From contig JAFSLP010000001.1 of NCBI GenBank assembly GCA_017448345.1, positions 1-39,847 on the forward strand: 39,847 bases of DNA. Direction: 5' to 3'. The position numbers and the translations under genes are program-made. This document shows positions 1 to 7,208 of the stretch, in pieces. This DNA is from Paludibacteraceae bacterium. GTDB lineage: Bacteria; Bacteroidota; Bacteroidia; Bacteroidales; Paludibacteraceae. Every line of letters starts with the position of its first letter. The stretch's first letter is position 1. Below the pieces are notes generated by a model. The model was not told where the DNA came from. It saw only the letters and a program-made list of their open reading frames with translations, and searched no databases.

Positions 1-182
1 AGTAGCAGGGGTCCCCAGCGTAAACCGAACGAAGTGTTTGCGATGGGGAGAGCGGAGGCAGAAGTTGCTTTGTCAATTTAGCGGAGCGGTATTGACCGCC
101 GCAACCTTCTTGCCGAACGCGAGCTTCTAAAGCACTCAAAGGGTTTATCTATGTTTTTGTACTTTTTTGGTGGACAGTAGTG
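1..182. repeat. Partial MITE-like element, right end
   Basis: The last 60 bases (about 123-182) closely match the right end of the element at 1612-1910: both carry TAAAGCACTCAAAGGGTTT, a T-rich stretch and the terminal word GTGGACAGTAGTG. The rest of this copy is rich in hairpins. One pairs 12-25 with 36-49 (14-bp stem, one mismatch, one wobble); another is built on GCGGAGCGGT and ACCGCCGC at 81-102. The left end lies outside the window, so its length and target duplication cannot be seen. A diverged copy or a fragment of a larger insertion sequence are both possible. Confidence 0.55.
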
Positions 183-204
183 AATTTCAATCACTATTCA
201 CCAT

Positions 205-235
205 AAAAAAAAGAGAAACCGCCAAATGGTTTCTC
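205..235 (-). terminator. Rho-independent terminator of the RhuM gene
   Basis: On the minus strand GAGAAACC, a 7-base loop and GGTTTCTC form a perfect 8-bp stem followed by eight T residues. It lies about 50 bp past the stop codon of the RhuM-like gene. Confidence 0.85.
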
Positions 236-285
236 CTAAATGTTCCAATTCTGCTCATCCCGGAAAATAGTATCGTGCTTCCCGC

Positions 286-1173
286 TCACAGCCTCTCTTT
301 TATGGTTGCTATTTGTCCGGCATTCATCTGCGTGAAGGCGAACAGGCGTTTGCCGGCATCCTTCAGCGATGCACCGATAAGATATATTGTTTGGTCATCA
401 ATAATCAAAAAGCGGTCATGACAACTCTGTGTCGTATGCAGAGACAATCCACCGTATTGAACATTGAAATGTTTTTCTGCCAGTTGCAGGGCATTATTGA
501 TTTCCTTTGTATAAATCTCCACCTTAACGCCGCTCTGCTTCTCACTCATCATCGTCAGCACGGTTTCATCTACATAGTTATCTACCAGTAATATAGATTT
601 TTGCGCCGACTTGATCAACCGCTCTATAAACTCAAAGGCATCGTATATCTGTCCGTCCACAAAAATCCCTTCTCTCGGCGGCAGAGAAGTGCGGATGAAG
701 AAATCCACTTTATCCTGCAACTCGTGTATCTGCTCGGTATGTTCCTGCAACTTGGCATCTATACGCTGCTCCATATAGCGCATATGCGGATTGACAGCAT
801 AGCCCCGCAGCAGATAATCTCTCAGCACCCTGTTCGCCCATTGGCGGAATTGGATACCTCGTTTGCTTTTAACACGATAACCTACAGATATAATAACATC
901 AAGGTTATAAACTGCTGTAGGTCTGTACTTAAACGTAGTATTATGCAAAATCTGCATATTACTTTTTTCCAATTCTCCTTCTTTAAAGATATTATTGATG
1001 TGCCGTGCAATAACAGACTGATCTTTTTGGAACAGTTGCGCTATCTGTTGTTGCGTCAGCCAAACGGTTTCGCCCGATAACTGCACATCCAACTGTATCG
1101 CATTATCTTCCGGGCGATAAACTACAATCGAGTTTTCTTCCGTATGTTGGGCTATTTCGTTGTTCGATGCCAT
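286..1173 (-). CDS. RhuM-family protein with C-terminal phospholipase D-like domain
   Basis: This 295-residue protein starts with a Virulence_RhuM-type domain (about 15-120). It contains VWLTQQQIAQLF, an HINNIFKEGEL segment, and YNLDVIISVGYRVKSKRG followed by FRQWANRVL, all typical of RhuM-like proteins related to phage Bro/KilA-N DNA-binding modules. The C-terminal half (about 165-295) looks like a phospholipase D-type fold: YDAFEFIERLIKSAQKSILL, a VDNYVD segment and HDRFLIIDD, which resembles one HxK(x4)D half-site with Arg in place of Lys. The start is the ATG after a short AT-rich leader. RhuM was named in a Salmonella pathogenicity island, but its biochemical role is unknown; homologues are scattered in Bacteroidota accessory regions and near defence genes. 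Here it lies between two copies of a small mobile element, which fits horizontal acquisition. The family call is good; the function is open. Confidence 0.85.
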   Translation of the reverse strand: MASNNEIAQHTEENSIVVYRPEDNAIQLDVQLSGETVWLTQQQIAQLFQKDQSVIARHINNIFKEGELEKSNMQILHNTTFKYRPTAVYNLDVIISVGYRVKSKRGIQFRQWANRVLRDYLLRGYAVNPHMRYMEQRIDAKLQEHTEQIHELQDKVDFFIRTSLPPREGIFVDGQIYDAFEFIERLIKSAQKSILLVDNYVDETVLTMMSEKQSGVKVEIYTKEINNALQLAEKHFNVQYGGLSLHTTQSCHDRFLIIDDQTIYLIGASLKDAGKRLFAFTQMNAGQIATIKERL

Positions 1174-1250
1174 TTACCTTTTTCAATCCAAAAATAATAT
1201 TTTTATTCTGCCTCTATTGCCGGATGACGCCTGCTTCGAGCCCGGAGCGT

Positions 1251-1270
1251 CCTTCCGATGAAACGGAAGG
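1251..1270. other. Short perfect hairpin between PqqD and RhuM genes
   Basis: CCTTCCG, the loop ATGAAA and CGGAAGG form a 7-bp perfect stem just past the PqqD-like stop codon. No T run follows on the minus strand, so it may be an RNA-stabilising or weak termination structure. It is not a clear terminator. Confidence 0.4.
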
Positions 1271-1282
1271 AGCGGCCTCCGC

Positions 1283-1570
1283 CTAGGATAGTTTTATTAC
1301 TCCTGCTTCTGTCCACGAGGAGACGGTATTTATCACATCCGTCATTGCCTGTTCGGGTGAGACGTCATATTCGGCACAAAGGGCTTTGCAGAGGTCGGAA
1401 ACGCTGAAACCCTCCGGCTTGGCGGAGCCTTCTTCCGCTTGCTCCCAGAGGAAAGCGGCTGTCTCATTGAGGGTTATCATCTTGTTGAAATTGATGAGCT
1501 CCATCGACTCACCCACAAGGATATATTCATTGCCTAACTTACGCAGGCGGAAACCGGGAACGGTAGTCAT
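1283..1570 (-). CDS. PqqD-like peptide-binding protein
   Basis: A 95-residue protein of the usual PqqD length. LNETAAFLWEQAEEG (about 34-48), then FSVSDLCKALCAEYDVS and a C-terminal SWTEAGVIKL match the PqqD winged-helix pattern of one beta-sheet and three helices. In known systems PqqD domains act as RiPP recognition elements that hold a precursor peptide for a radical SAM or other modifying enzyme. In Bacteroidota many stand-alone copies occur without a known modifying enzyme. Here the S24/S26 peptidase-like gene lies upstream on the same strand, about 470 bp away, and roughly 300 bp of that gap is an inserted element. The two were probably close neighbours before the insertion. No radical SAM gene or obvious precursor is in the window, so the partner is unknown. 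Confidence 0.8.
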   Translation of the reverse strand: MTTVPGFRLRKLGNEYILVGESMELINFNKMITLNETAAFLWEQAEEGSAKPEGFSVSDLCKALCAEYDVSPEQAMTDVINTVSSWTEAGVIKLS

Positions 1571-1580
1571 AATATAATAT

Positions 1581-1602
1581 AAATTAAAAATTAAAAATTA
1601 AT
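1581..1602. repeat. Heptamer array (TTAAAAA)
   Basis: About three copies of a TTAAAAA-type heptamer lie directly upstream of the PqqD start codon, next to the target site of the inserted element. Confidence 0.6.
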
Positions 1603-1919
1603 ATCTCGTTTCATTAGTGTCCACTTAAAATCAATTATTGTATTTATAAACTATTGTTATATAGAATATTATGTGGATATTTCAAGTGAACGGATTTGAT
1701 TTGACAATGTTTTTTATGTGATTTGACAATGTTTTTTATGTTTATGGCTTTGAGTGCTTTTTACTCGCAGAGTTGCCAAATTGGTAGTGAAAACTATCTG
1801 TAAGCTTGCTTGCAAGGAGTTTTTAGTAACAATTTGAACAAGGAGCATCGCTCCTAAAGCACTCAAAGGGTTTTATCGGTTTTTGTTTATTTTTTTAGTG
1901 GACAGTAGTGATCTCGTTT
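1603..1919. mobile_element. MITE-like element with terminal inverted repeats and 9-bp target duplication
   Basis: The element proper is 1612-1910 (299 bp). Its left end CATTAGTGTCCACTTAAAA and the reverse complement of its right end (CACTACTGTCCACTAAAAA) agree at 16 of 19 positions. The 9-bp word ATCTCGTTT stands immediately outside both ends (1603-1611 and 1911-1919), a clean target-site duplication. Inside are a direct duplication of a 22-bp word containing TTTGACAATGTTTTTTATG (about 1697-1740), an inner inverted repeat (GGCTTTGAGTGCTTTT at 1744 against CTAAAGCACTCAAAGGG at 1853), and a GGAGC/GCTCC hairpin at 1842-1854. No transposase is encoded, so it must have been moved by an enzyme elsewhere in the genome. 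A related right end occurs at 123-182. Confidence 0.8.
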
Positions 1920-2037
1920 TAAAAATTGACCAAGCACCCTGCGTAGTGGTAACGGAATGGTAACACAATAGTATTTCAGGAGGAGGGTATCACCATGGTA
2001 TCCGGGCGGAGAGAGGCGATCAATCCATCATTCTTTA

Positions 2038-2481
2038 TCAGTATCTCCATTTAAGCCATGTGTGGCGGTATAGCTTGAGGAGATAGCGGCGGACGGGCAG
2101 GAGGGCGTGCCAGAGCAAACCGCGTGTGAGTGGTTTGCCATGTCCGGATGGCGTTTCTATCTTCGTCACCCTGCCGATGATGTCTTCCCTGTGGCAGTGT
2201 TCTTCGCCTGTCAGGTTGCCGTCGCCCTGCAGGACATATATGCCGTCGTCTATGCGGATGAGGCGGTGCAGGACGTAGATAATGCGGTTGTCCGGCGTAG
2301 CCACCTGCGCCAAGATGATGTCTCCGCGTCGCGGACGGGTGACGGGCGAGAGGATGACGCTGTCTTTGTCTCCTTCTATGAACGGACGCATACTCACGCC
2401 GGACGGCATGAACCGCACCTCCTTGCCCTCGTGCAGCAGTCGCGCCAGCTCAGGAATCAATATCTCATTGGCTACTCTCAT
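2038..2481 (-). CDS. S24/S26 peptidase-like protein, ER-type Ser-His dyad
   Basis: I place the start at 2481, where ATGA overlaps the stop of the preceding gene by 4 bp; this gives 147 residues. GVSMRPF holds the expected nucleophile Ser (about residue 30). RRGDIILAQ and VLHRLIRI follow, with His at about 72 in the place where eukaryotic and archaeal signal peptidases use His instead of the bacterial Lys. QGDGN matches the GDN(N) box. There is no clear N-terminal membrane anchor, unlike ordinary LepB. Small peptidase-like proteins of this kind are often neighbours of PqqD-like genes in Bacteroidota, and a PqqD-like gene lies downstream here behind an inserted element. It is probably a protease for a dedicated substrate, perhaps a product of this operon; that is inference. 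A start at 2508 is possible but loses the coupling. Confidence 0.8.
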   Translation of the reverse strand: MRVANEILIPELARLLHEGKEVRFMPSGVSMRPFIEGDKDSVILSPVTRPRRGDIILAQVATPDNRIIYVLHRLIRIDDGIYVLQGDGNLTGEEHCHREDIIGRVTKIETPSGHGKPLTRGLLWHALLPVRRYLLKLYRHTWLKWRY

Positions 2482-3014
2482 TGTGACACTACTTGCAGAC
2501 AGGCACAAGACGACGGGTCGGTGGTGTATCTTATCTCTATAATGGATAATTGCACCGATGAGCTGTTGTTTGCAATCTTCAGATAATAATTCCCTTTAGG
2601 CACATCAGCAAAAGTTGTTCCTAAACCATATTCCATTGCAGTCAACGGATCTCCCCATGAAATGCCATCCGTAGAGACATATACTTTGAGATTAGGGCAC
2701 TTCGCGTTCGGGTAATGTGAGATTCTTACTTGCGTCAAGTCCTCTATCACAGATGTGGATACTTCGCTTCCGCTATTTGGTAGATTAATGGCAATAACAC
2801 TACTATATATAAGATCGTACCAAAATCTCTCAGTTCCTGTTCCACAAGTATATTCTACTTCTGCTGTAGTACCTTTCTTGTTTGCATTTGTAAGTGTTAA
2901 TTTCCCTCCCTTGAACAGTTCATCAAAATTATGCGTAATCGTCTCTGCGCGGAGGGGGGACACGCAGAGAACGAGTAAGAAAACGCATATGCTTCGGAAA
3001 ACGGCTTTCATCAT
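2478..3014 (-). CDS. Secreted beta-sandwich-like protein of unknown function
   Basis: The start at 3014 overlaps the M6 protease stop as ATGA, giving 178 residues; a start three codons upstream is possible. A signal peptide is clear (about 1-23: a basic start, then VFLLVLCVSPLRA). The mature part is rich in beta-forming residues, with SEVSTSVIEDLTQVRISHY, LKVYVSTDGISWGDP and FADVPKGNYYLKIAN, which resembles carbohydrate-binding or discoidin-like sandwich domains seen at the ends of secreted Bacteroidota enzymes. The C-terminus (DPSSCACLQVVSQ) contains two Cys and lacks the sorting-like tail seen in nearby secreted proteins. It sits between the M6 protease and the S26-like peptidase with overlaps on both sides, so it is probably made in step with them and could be a substrate or partner. 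I do not recognise a named family. Confidence 0.75.
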   Translation of the reverse strand: MMKAVFRSICVFLLVLCVSPLRAETITHNFDELFKGGKLTLTNANKKGTTAEVEYTCGTGTERFWYDLIYSSVIAINLPNSGSEVSTSVIEDLTQVRISHYPNAKCPNLKVYVSTDGISWGDPLTAMEYGLGTTFADVPKGNYYLKIANNSSSVQLSIIEIRYTTDPSSCACLQVVSQ

Positions 3015-4783
3015 TCTTCGCAACAGGGGAGGGGAATCTCGCTAAAAACAGCATGAATGGTGAGGTCCTCGGTGACTTTCTCCCCAAAACATTTGTCCAT
3101 GTCAGGCGGGAAGTCAAACGGGTCCGCCCAGTTCGGATAAAGGACTGTCCATCCGCGGAGCATCGTTCCGTCCTCGCAGGGCACGACCTCATTTTTCGGG
3201 GCGACGAGCACCTGCGAACCGTCAGCCGCATATTCCGCCACTTCCAGCACCTCGCCGTTTGCCATCCATGTCACTTTGAACGGCGGTTCGCTGATATAGA
3301 CGAGCGAGACGACACCGTTCTTCTCGGTGATGTTCTTGAGCGGTTTGGCGGCTATCTTGTCCCATGAGCCGGATACTTGCGCTACCGTGAAACGGGGTTT
3401 GCGGTCTTCGCTGTTCGGGGCATTCTCTTGCCAAGCCGTCTTGCTGTAATTGACTTTCCATGCTATCAGTCCGTGTCCGGGCAGATAGGAATCCCACCCT
3501 TGCTTCTGCCGGTTCTCGATATAATAGACGGAAGCATTGTTCTTGAGGCTGTCGGTAGGTCCTACGGGCTGGTCCGCATCGGTTATCTGGTATGCCTGAT
3601 AGCCGTCCTGTCCGTCGGCGGTGAGCTGCAGTCTGGCTGGCTCCGAACCGGGGTTGACAGGCGTGTGCCAGCCGAAGAAATACTTCTCCCACGCGTTGTA
3701 GTTGGGCGGGCAATGCCCTCCGCCGTTGTACGCGCCGCCGTCCATGACATCCCATTTGCCGGGTGTGAGTTTGTGCTCGTCGTTATAGCCGTAGTAAATA
3801 TCATAGAAATCCGGCAAGCCCATCACGTGCCCGAACTCATGGCAGAGGGTCCCGATACCGTCCAGACCGGAGTCCGAGAGCTCGTTGGAGCACGCGTAGG
3901 TATTGATCATCTTGCCGTCCACATAACAGTCGGACAAACTGTATTCCGGTGTGAAATAGGGCACAAATTCCGCTCCGTATTCGGCATAGAACTCTTCGGG
4001 AAAATCGGTGTAATACTCCTCCATCTCCAGTTGCTCCGTGATGGAATAGCTGTGCGGCCAGATTGTCGTGGCAGAACCGCCTGACGCCTCGCCTTTGCCG
4101 GCATAGAGCACATAGACGAAGTCCACCTTGCCGTCATTGTCCGAGTCGTATTGCGTGAAATCCACGCCGAGCTCTTTGTCTGCTGTCTTGCATGCCTCTA
4201 CAATCATGTTTGCCGCCCGTGCATCATTCCCTACGACATCGTTTTCTCCGTAATAAGCGCCTTTCCTGCTCAGCGTGACTGGTCCGTAGACATCAAAGAC
4301 CGGCGCATACTCGCCGTTGGACTGGTCCTTGAAATAGGTCCTCGCGGAGGGATAACGGGTGCCGTAATACTCATTCACTTGGCAGTCCTCGGCATTGCAC
4401 AGCGAGTCAATGACTTCGTTGGTATGGTTTGCCTGAAACGCCTTGTCGGTATAGTTCACCATGATGACTATTCCTCGCGGAGCAAGGTTGGGCGTGACGC
4501 CGAACTCCTTGCGCACGCGGCGTACCTTGTTATACGCACGACGCGCACGCGCCTGCTGACGCGTCGGTGCCTGACCTGCCGCCACATACATGCCGTCGGC
4601 ATTGAGATGCACCTGCTGCCCCTCACGGTTAATCATATAATGGTAATACTCGTCGCCGACGAGTTGTAACTCTATCGTCGTGCCGTCGCCTTGGGCATAG
4701 GTCTGCCAGCCGGGTTTTGCCGGAACGGCATGGACGGCGCTTGCCAGCGCACAAAGAATAACTATAAAGAATATTTTTCGCAT
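3011..4783 (-). CDS. M6 family secreted zinc metalloprotease (first copy)
   Basis: A 590-residue protein with a signal peptide (1-19), an N-terminal propeptide-like part (about 20-100, with LVGDEYYHYMINREGQQV and an Arg-rich linker), and an M6 (immune inhibitor A-like) catalytic domain starting near NLAPRGIVIMVNY. The zinc site is HEFGHVMGLPDFYD (His about 315, Glu 316, His 319). [20 protein letters not shown] is a calcium-loop-like segment typical of the family. The end (about 515-585) has WMANGEVLEVAEY and DLTIHAVF, resembling an InlB/Listeria-Bacteroides repeat. It lacks the sorting-like C-terminal tail found on the second M6 protease (9129-10733). It should be exported and degrade extracellular proteins after loss of the propeptide. 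It is the first gene of a coupled series (M6, secreted protein, S26-like peptidase), probably read from the promoter at 5311-5342. Confidence 0.92.
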   Translation of the reverse strand: MRKIFFIVILCALASAVHAVPAKPGWQTYAQGDGTTIELQLVGDEYYHYMINREGQQVHLNADGMYVAAGQAPTRQQARARRAYNKVRRVRKEFGVTPNLAPRGIVIMVNYTDKAFQANHTNEVIDSLCNAEDCQVNEYYGTRYPSARTYFKDQSNGEYAPVFDVYGPVTLSRKGAYYGENDVVGNDARAANMIVEACKTADKELGVDFTQYDSDNDGKVDFVYVLYAGKGEASGGSATTIWPHSYSITEQLEMEEYYTDFPEEFYAEYGAEFVPYFTPEYSLSDCYVDGKMINTYACSNELSDSGLDGIGTLCHEFGHVMGLPDFYDIYYGYNDEHKLTPGKWDVMDGGAYNGGGHCPPNYNAWEKYFFGWHTPVNPGSEPARLQLTADGQDGYQAYQITDADQPVGPTDSLKNNASVYYIENRQKQGWDSYLPGHGLIAWKVNYSKTAWQENAPNSEDRKPRFTVAQVSGSWDKIAAKPLKNITEKNGVVSLVYISEPPFKVTWMANGEVLEVAEYAADGSQVLVAPKNEVVPCEDGTMLRGWTVLYPNWADPFDFPPDMDKCFGEKVTEDLTIHAVFSEIPLPCCEE

Positions 4784-4802
4784 GGTTATAATGGATTTGA
4801 AT

Positions 4803-4866
4803 TAGTGGACTAGTTGACTAGTGGACTAGTGGACTATCTGACTATTTGACTATCTGACTATTTGAC
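4803..4866. repeat. Octamer tandem array between two secreted-protein genes
   Basis: Eight consecutive 8-bp units of the form TAnnTGAC or TAGTGGAC fill the gap between the M6 protease start and the stop codon of the gene upstream of it. The array touches that stop codon (4866-4868). Confidence 0.85.
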
Positions 4867-5282
4867 TATTGTTTTTGTCTGATGCCATATACGTTATACT
4901 CCACTCCGTCGCGGAGGATGACGAGCTGTCCGTCCCGTAGTATCTTCCGGCAGTTGGTCTCAGACGGTTGCGCCTGTTCCACGCCGGTTCCGCCATCCCA
5001 TACGGGCACAAAAACCACGTCTTTGGCTGGCATGGTGAACTTCTGGGCGGGCGAATAGGTCTTGCCGTCAAACTCCCAGCATTTGAATACTTTACCGGGC
5101 TCCTTGGGCACACCGGCAGAGATAGTCAGGTGCTCTCCTGCCGCATACGTCGGGTCTTCGCAAAGGGTCTTCTTGAACGGATAACCCTGATAGGTTAGCG
5201 TGAACTGCTCGGCTGATGCCGTCAGCACCGCCAAAAGGGCGAAAGCGAGAAGTGCCGCTTTCTGTTTCGGGTTTTTCATCAT
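4866..5282 (-). CDS. Small secreted InlB-repeat protein with sorting-like tail
   Basis: A 138-residue protein with a signal peptide (about 1-24, LLAFALLAVLTASA). The middle (about 26-98) fits one Listeria-Bacteroides/InlB B-type repeat: WEFDGKTYSPAQKFTMPAKD followed by VVFVPVW. The C-terminus has KILRDGQLVILRDGVEYNVY, which closely matches the tails of the 460-residue secreted protein (5510-6892) and the second M6 protease (9129-10733). It resembles a short type IX secretion sorting segment. A good promoter stands 29 bp upstream, and the M6 protease follows on the same strand after an octamer array, so the two are probably co-transcribed. Start: tandem ATGs at 5282 and 5279, both possible. 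Confidence 0.8.
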   Translation of the reverse strand: MMKNPKQKAALLAFALLAVLTASAEQFTLTYQGYPFKKTLCEDPTYAAGEHLTISAGVPKEPGKVFKCWEFDGKTYSPAQKFTMPAKDVVFVPVWDGGTGVEQAQPSETNCRKILRDGQLVILRDGVEYNVYGIRQKQ

Positions 5283-5310
5283 CTTCGGTTGTTGTTTTCA
5301 ATTGCGGCTG

Positions 5311-5342
5311 CAAAGGTACGACATTTTTTGCAAATATACAAA
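5311..5342 (-). promoter_or_regulatory. Bacteroidota-type promoter for the M6 operon
   Basis: On the minus strand TTTG (5342-5339), 20 bp, TACCTTTG (5318-5311). This matches the -33/-7 consensus exactly and stands 29 bp before the ATG at 5282. Confidence 0.85.
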
Positions 5343-5401
5343 TTTAGACGTGTAAAAATTGACGCATTTTGTGCAAAAACGGTTTTTTATACCCCTCTTT
5401 C

Positions 5402-5432
5402 TTGCGTATATGCACTAAAAATACTAATTTTG
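5402..5432 (+). promoter_or_regulatory. Bacteroidota-type promoter for the Ig-like secreted protein
   Basis: TTG (5402-5404), 20 bp, TAATTTTG (5425-5432). It gives a leader of about 70 nt before the ATG at 5510 and diverges from the promoter at 5311-5342. Confidence 0.7.
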
Positions 5433-5509
5433 CACTCGTTTTTGACAACTGCATTTGGCAAAATGCTATAAAACCCAAATTTTTCGTTTAACTAAAAACA
5501 CAAAAACAC

Positions 5510-6892
5510 ATGAAGAAAATTTTCACATTAGCAGCCGCCGTACTGGCAAGCTTCAGCCTCTGGGCTGCACTCCCTCTGGCAGACATCCCTCAAGGGACAA
5601 CCGCTTTCTCTGCTGAATCTGACTGGGGAAGTTCGGTGGACAAAAACAAAGTTATCTATGATGACAACAACTATTTTATGATGTTGACACAAGGTAACGC
5701 GCTCAAATTTGACGAGGCAAATGGTATTAAAATCGGCAACTCTTCCAAGCCGAGCGCTTTTGTTTTCCATCTGGGTGCAACCACAGACCTCAAACTCATT
5801 GTCGGTCAGAATGGTTCCACTTCTACCGTTTCGCTCCTGTACTTGGGCGAGGAGACCGAAGAATTGACTGCTGATAATATCGCCAACGGAGAACCGCTGG
5901 CTTCTGTTGAAGTAAGTTCTGATGTTTCTCCGGTAGAGCTGAGCGCATCCGCGTGTGTTCCCGGTTATTATAAGGTGCATGGCTCGCTCCGTTTCTGCTT
6001 CAAGTCTATTGAGGTCAGCGCGGGTGCCGCTCCTTCTACAGACCCCGTTGCTACGGTGACGCTGAGCGGTGACGCAGAGGCGTATGTAGGTGAGACTGTG
6101 GCTGTTACCGCTAAAACCGATGTGAAAGCCAACGCGTTCCAGTGGCTGGTTAACGACGCCGTACAAGAGGGTGCAGAGGCTGCCAAGTTCGACTTCAAAG
6201 CAGACGCTGCCGGCACATATAACATTGTTTGCAAAGCAAAGAACGACTATAACGAAGACTGGGTCGTTTCCGCTCCGCTCGCTGTCGTTGTGACCGAGAA
6301 GACCCTCGTGGAGCAGGTTGAAATTGATGGACCTACAGTTTGGGATTGGACGAAAGCTGCTTCTGTCAAGGAAATAAAATGGACAGGAGAACAAAAAGAT
6401 GCTGAGCCCGTTCTGCTCGCAAATGTAGAAGGTATGAACAACAATCAGGACTTCAACTCTCAAGCATTACTCTTCTCTGGAGAATATCCTGTTCGTGACA
6501 GCAAATTATGTCAAGGACACACACTCATCTTCAAGACAAAAGTAGCCGGATACGTACAGGTCGTATTCAGCAATACCGGTACAAAAGATGACCCGCGTTA
6601 TGTTGCTGTTAATGATGTTGTTAACACCGAAGTTGGTTCTCTGAACACAAAGGAAGTTGAGTCTGCTTTCATTCCCGTTGAGGCAGGAGAAGTACGTATC
6701 AATGGTGCTTTCGCAGATGGGACAAGACAATATCTGCGTATCTATAAAGTAACCTTTGGTGTTGGTGAAATCCCGACCGCACTCATCAACACCGACGCTG
6801 AGGTCAAGGCTGTCAAGCGTATCGTGAACGGTCAGCTCCTCATCGAGAAGAACGGTGTGCTCTACAACGCACAGGGCAACGTGGTAAAATAA
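5510..6892 (+). CDS. Secreted multi-domain beta protein with Ig-like domain and sorting-like tail
   Basis: A 460-residue protein with a signal peptide (1-19, KIFTLAAAVLASFSLWA). Residues about 21-170 form a first beta-rich domain. Residues about 178-262 are an Ig/PKD-like domain (VTLSGDAEAYVGETVAVTAK, AGTYNIVCKAKND). Residues about 270-425 form a second beta-sandwich-like part with GPTVWDWTKA, a segment type seen in secreted Bacteroidota glycan-binding proteins. The C-terminal 26 residues (KRIVNGQLLIEKNGVLYNAQ, then GNVVK) match the tails of 4866-5282 and 9129-10733. It is probably exported and held at the surface or released through a type IX-like route; the ligand is unknown. It stands alone between its own promoter and a terminator at 6951-6986, and it diverges from the M6 operon. 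Confidence 0.8.
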   Translation: MKKIFTLAAAVLASFSLWAALPLADIPQGTTAFSAESDWGSSVDKNKVIYDDNNYFMMLTQGNALKFDEANGIKIGNSSKPSAFVFHLGATTDLKLIVGQNGSTSTVSLLYLGEETEELTADNIANGEPLASVEVSSDVSPVELSASACVPGYYKVHGSLRFCFKSIEVSAGAAPSTDPVATVTLSGDAEAYVGETVAVTAKTDVKANAFQWLVNDAVQEGAEAAKFDFKADAAGTYNIVCKAKNDYNEDWVVSAPLAVVVTEKTLVEQVEIDGPTVWDWTKAASVKEIKWTGEQKDAEPVLLANVEGMNNNQDFNSQALLFSGEYPVRDSKLCQGHTLIFKTKVAGYVQVVFSNTGTKDDPRYVAVNDVVNTEVGSLNTKEVESAFIPVEAGEVRINGAFADGTRQYLRIYKVTFGVGEIPTALINTDAEVKAVKRIVNGQLLIEKNGVLYNAQGNVVK

Positions 6893-6898
6893 CACCAA

Positions 6899-6950
6899 CT
6901 ACCCGGACTACGTAAATAACGGGAACTACCCGGATTACGTAAACTACCCC
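6899..6950. repeat. Imperfect 26-bp tandem repeat after a stop codon
   Basis: Two copies of a unit of the form ACTACCCGGAYTACGTAAA, plus partial copies (ACTACCC), lie between the stop codon at 6892 and the terminator stem at 6951. Confidence 0.65.
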
Positions 6951-6986
6951 AAAAGACGGCTTGCAGCAATGCGAGCTGTCTTTTTT
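6951..6986 (+). terminator. Rho-independent terminator after the Ig-like protein gene
   Basis: AAAAGACGGCT pairs with AGCTGTCTTTT through 11 pairs with one wobble, loop TGCAGCAATGCG, followed by a T run. Confidence 0.85.
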
Positions 6987-7012
6987 AGTGTTAATTGAGC
7001 ATATCCCGCCAC

Positions 7013-7044
7013 AGGATAACCATAGGATAACCATAGGATAACCG
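7013..7044. repeat. 11-bp tandem array (AGGATAACCAT)
   Basis: Nearly three units of AGGATAACCAT (7013-7023, 7024-7034, 7035-7043) lie in the region between the terminator at 6951 and the mlaE promoter. Confidence 0.8.
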
Positions 7045-7153
7045 GAAGATACTTTGTGAAAATAACAGAAAAAGACGTTTTTTTACGCCTTGTACTATAT
7101 ATATACATAGTATATATATACTTTTAATTGGTGGGAGCTTGGGGAAAAATATA

Positions 7154-7185
7154 TTTGCATATATGCAAAATTTTTTGTACCTTTG
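7154..7185 (+). promoter_or_regulatory. Bacteroidota-type promoter for mlaE and the long plus-strand run
   Basis: TTTG (7154-7157), 20 bp, TACCTTTG (7178-7185), about 24 bp before the mlaE ATG at 7209. No similarly clear promoter was seen again before 20040, so this one may drive a very long transcript. Confidence 0.85.
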
Positions 7186-7208
7186 CACCCGCAAACAGGA
7201 AAGAACAC

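Noticed and set aside
4803-4866. CRISPR-like regular repeat
   Set aside because: The units are 8 bp with no spacers; the same holds for the other short arrays. No cas genes are present.
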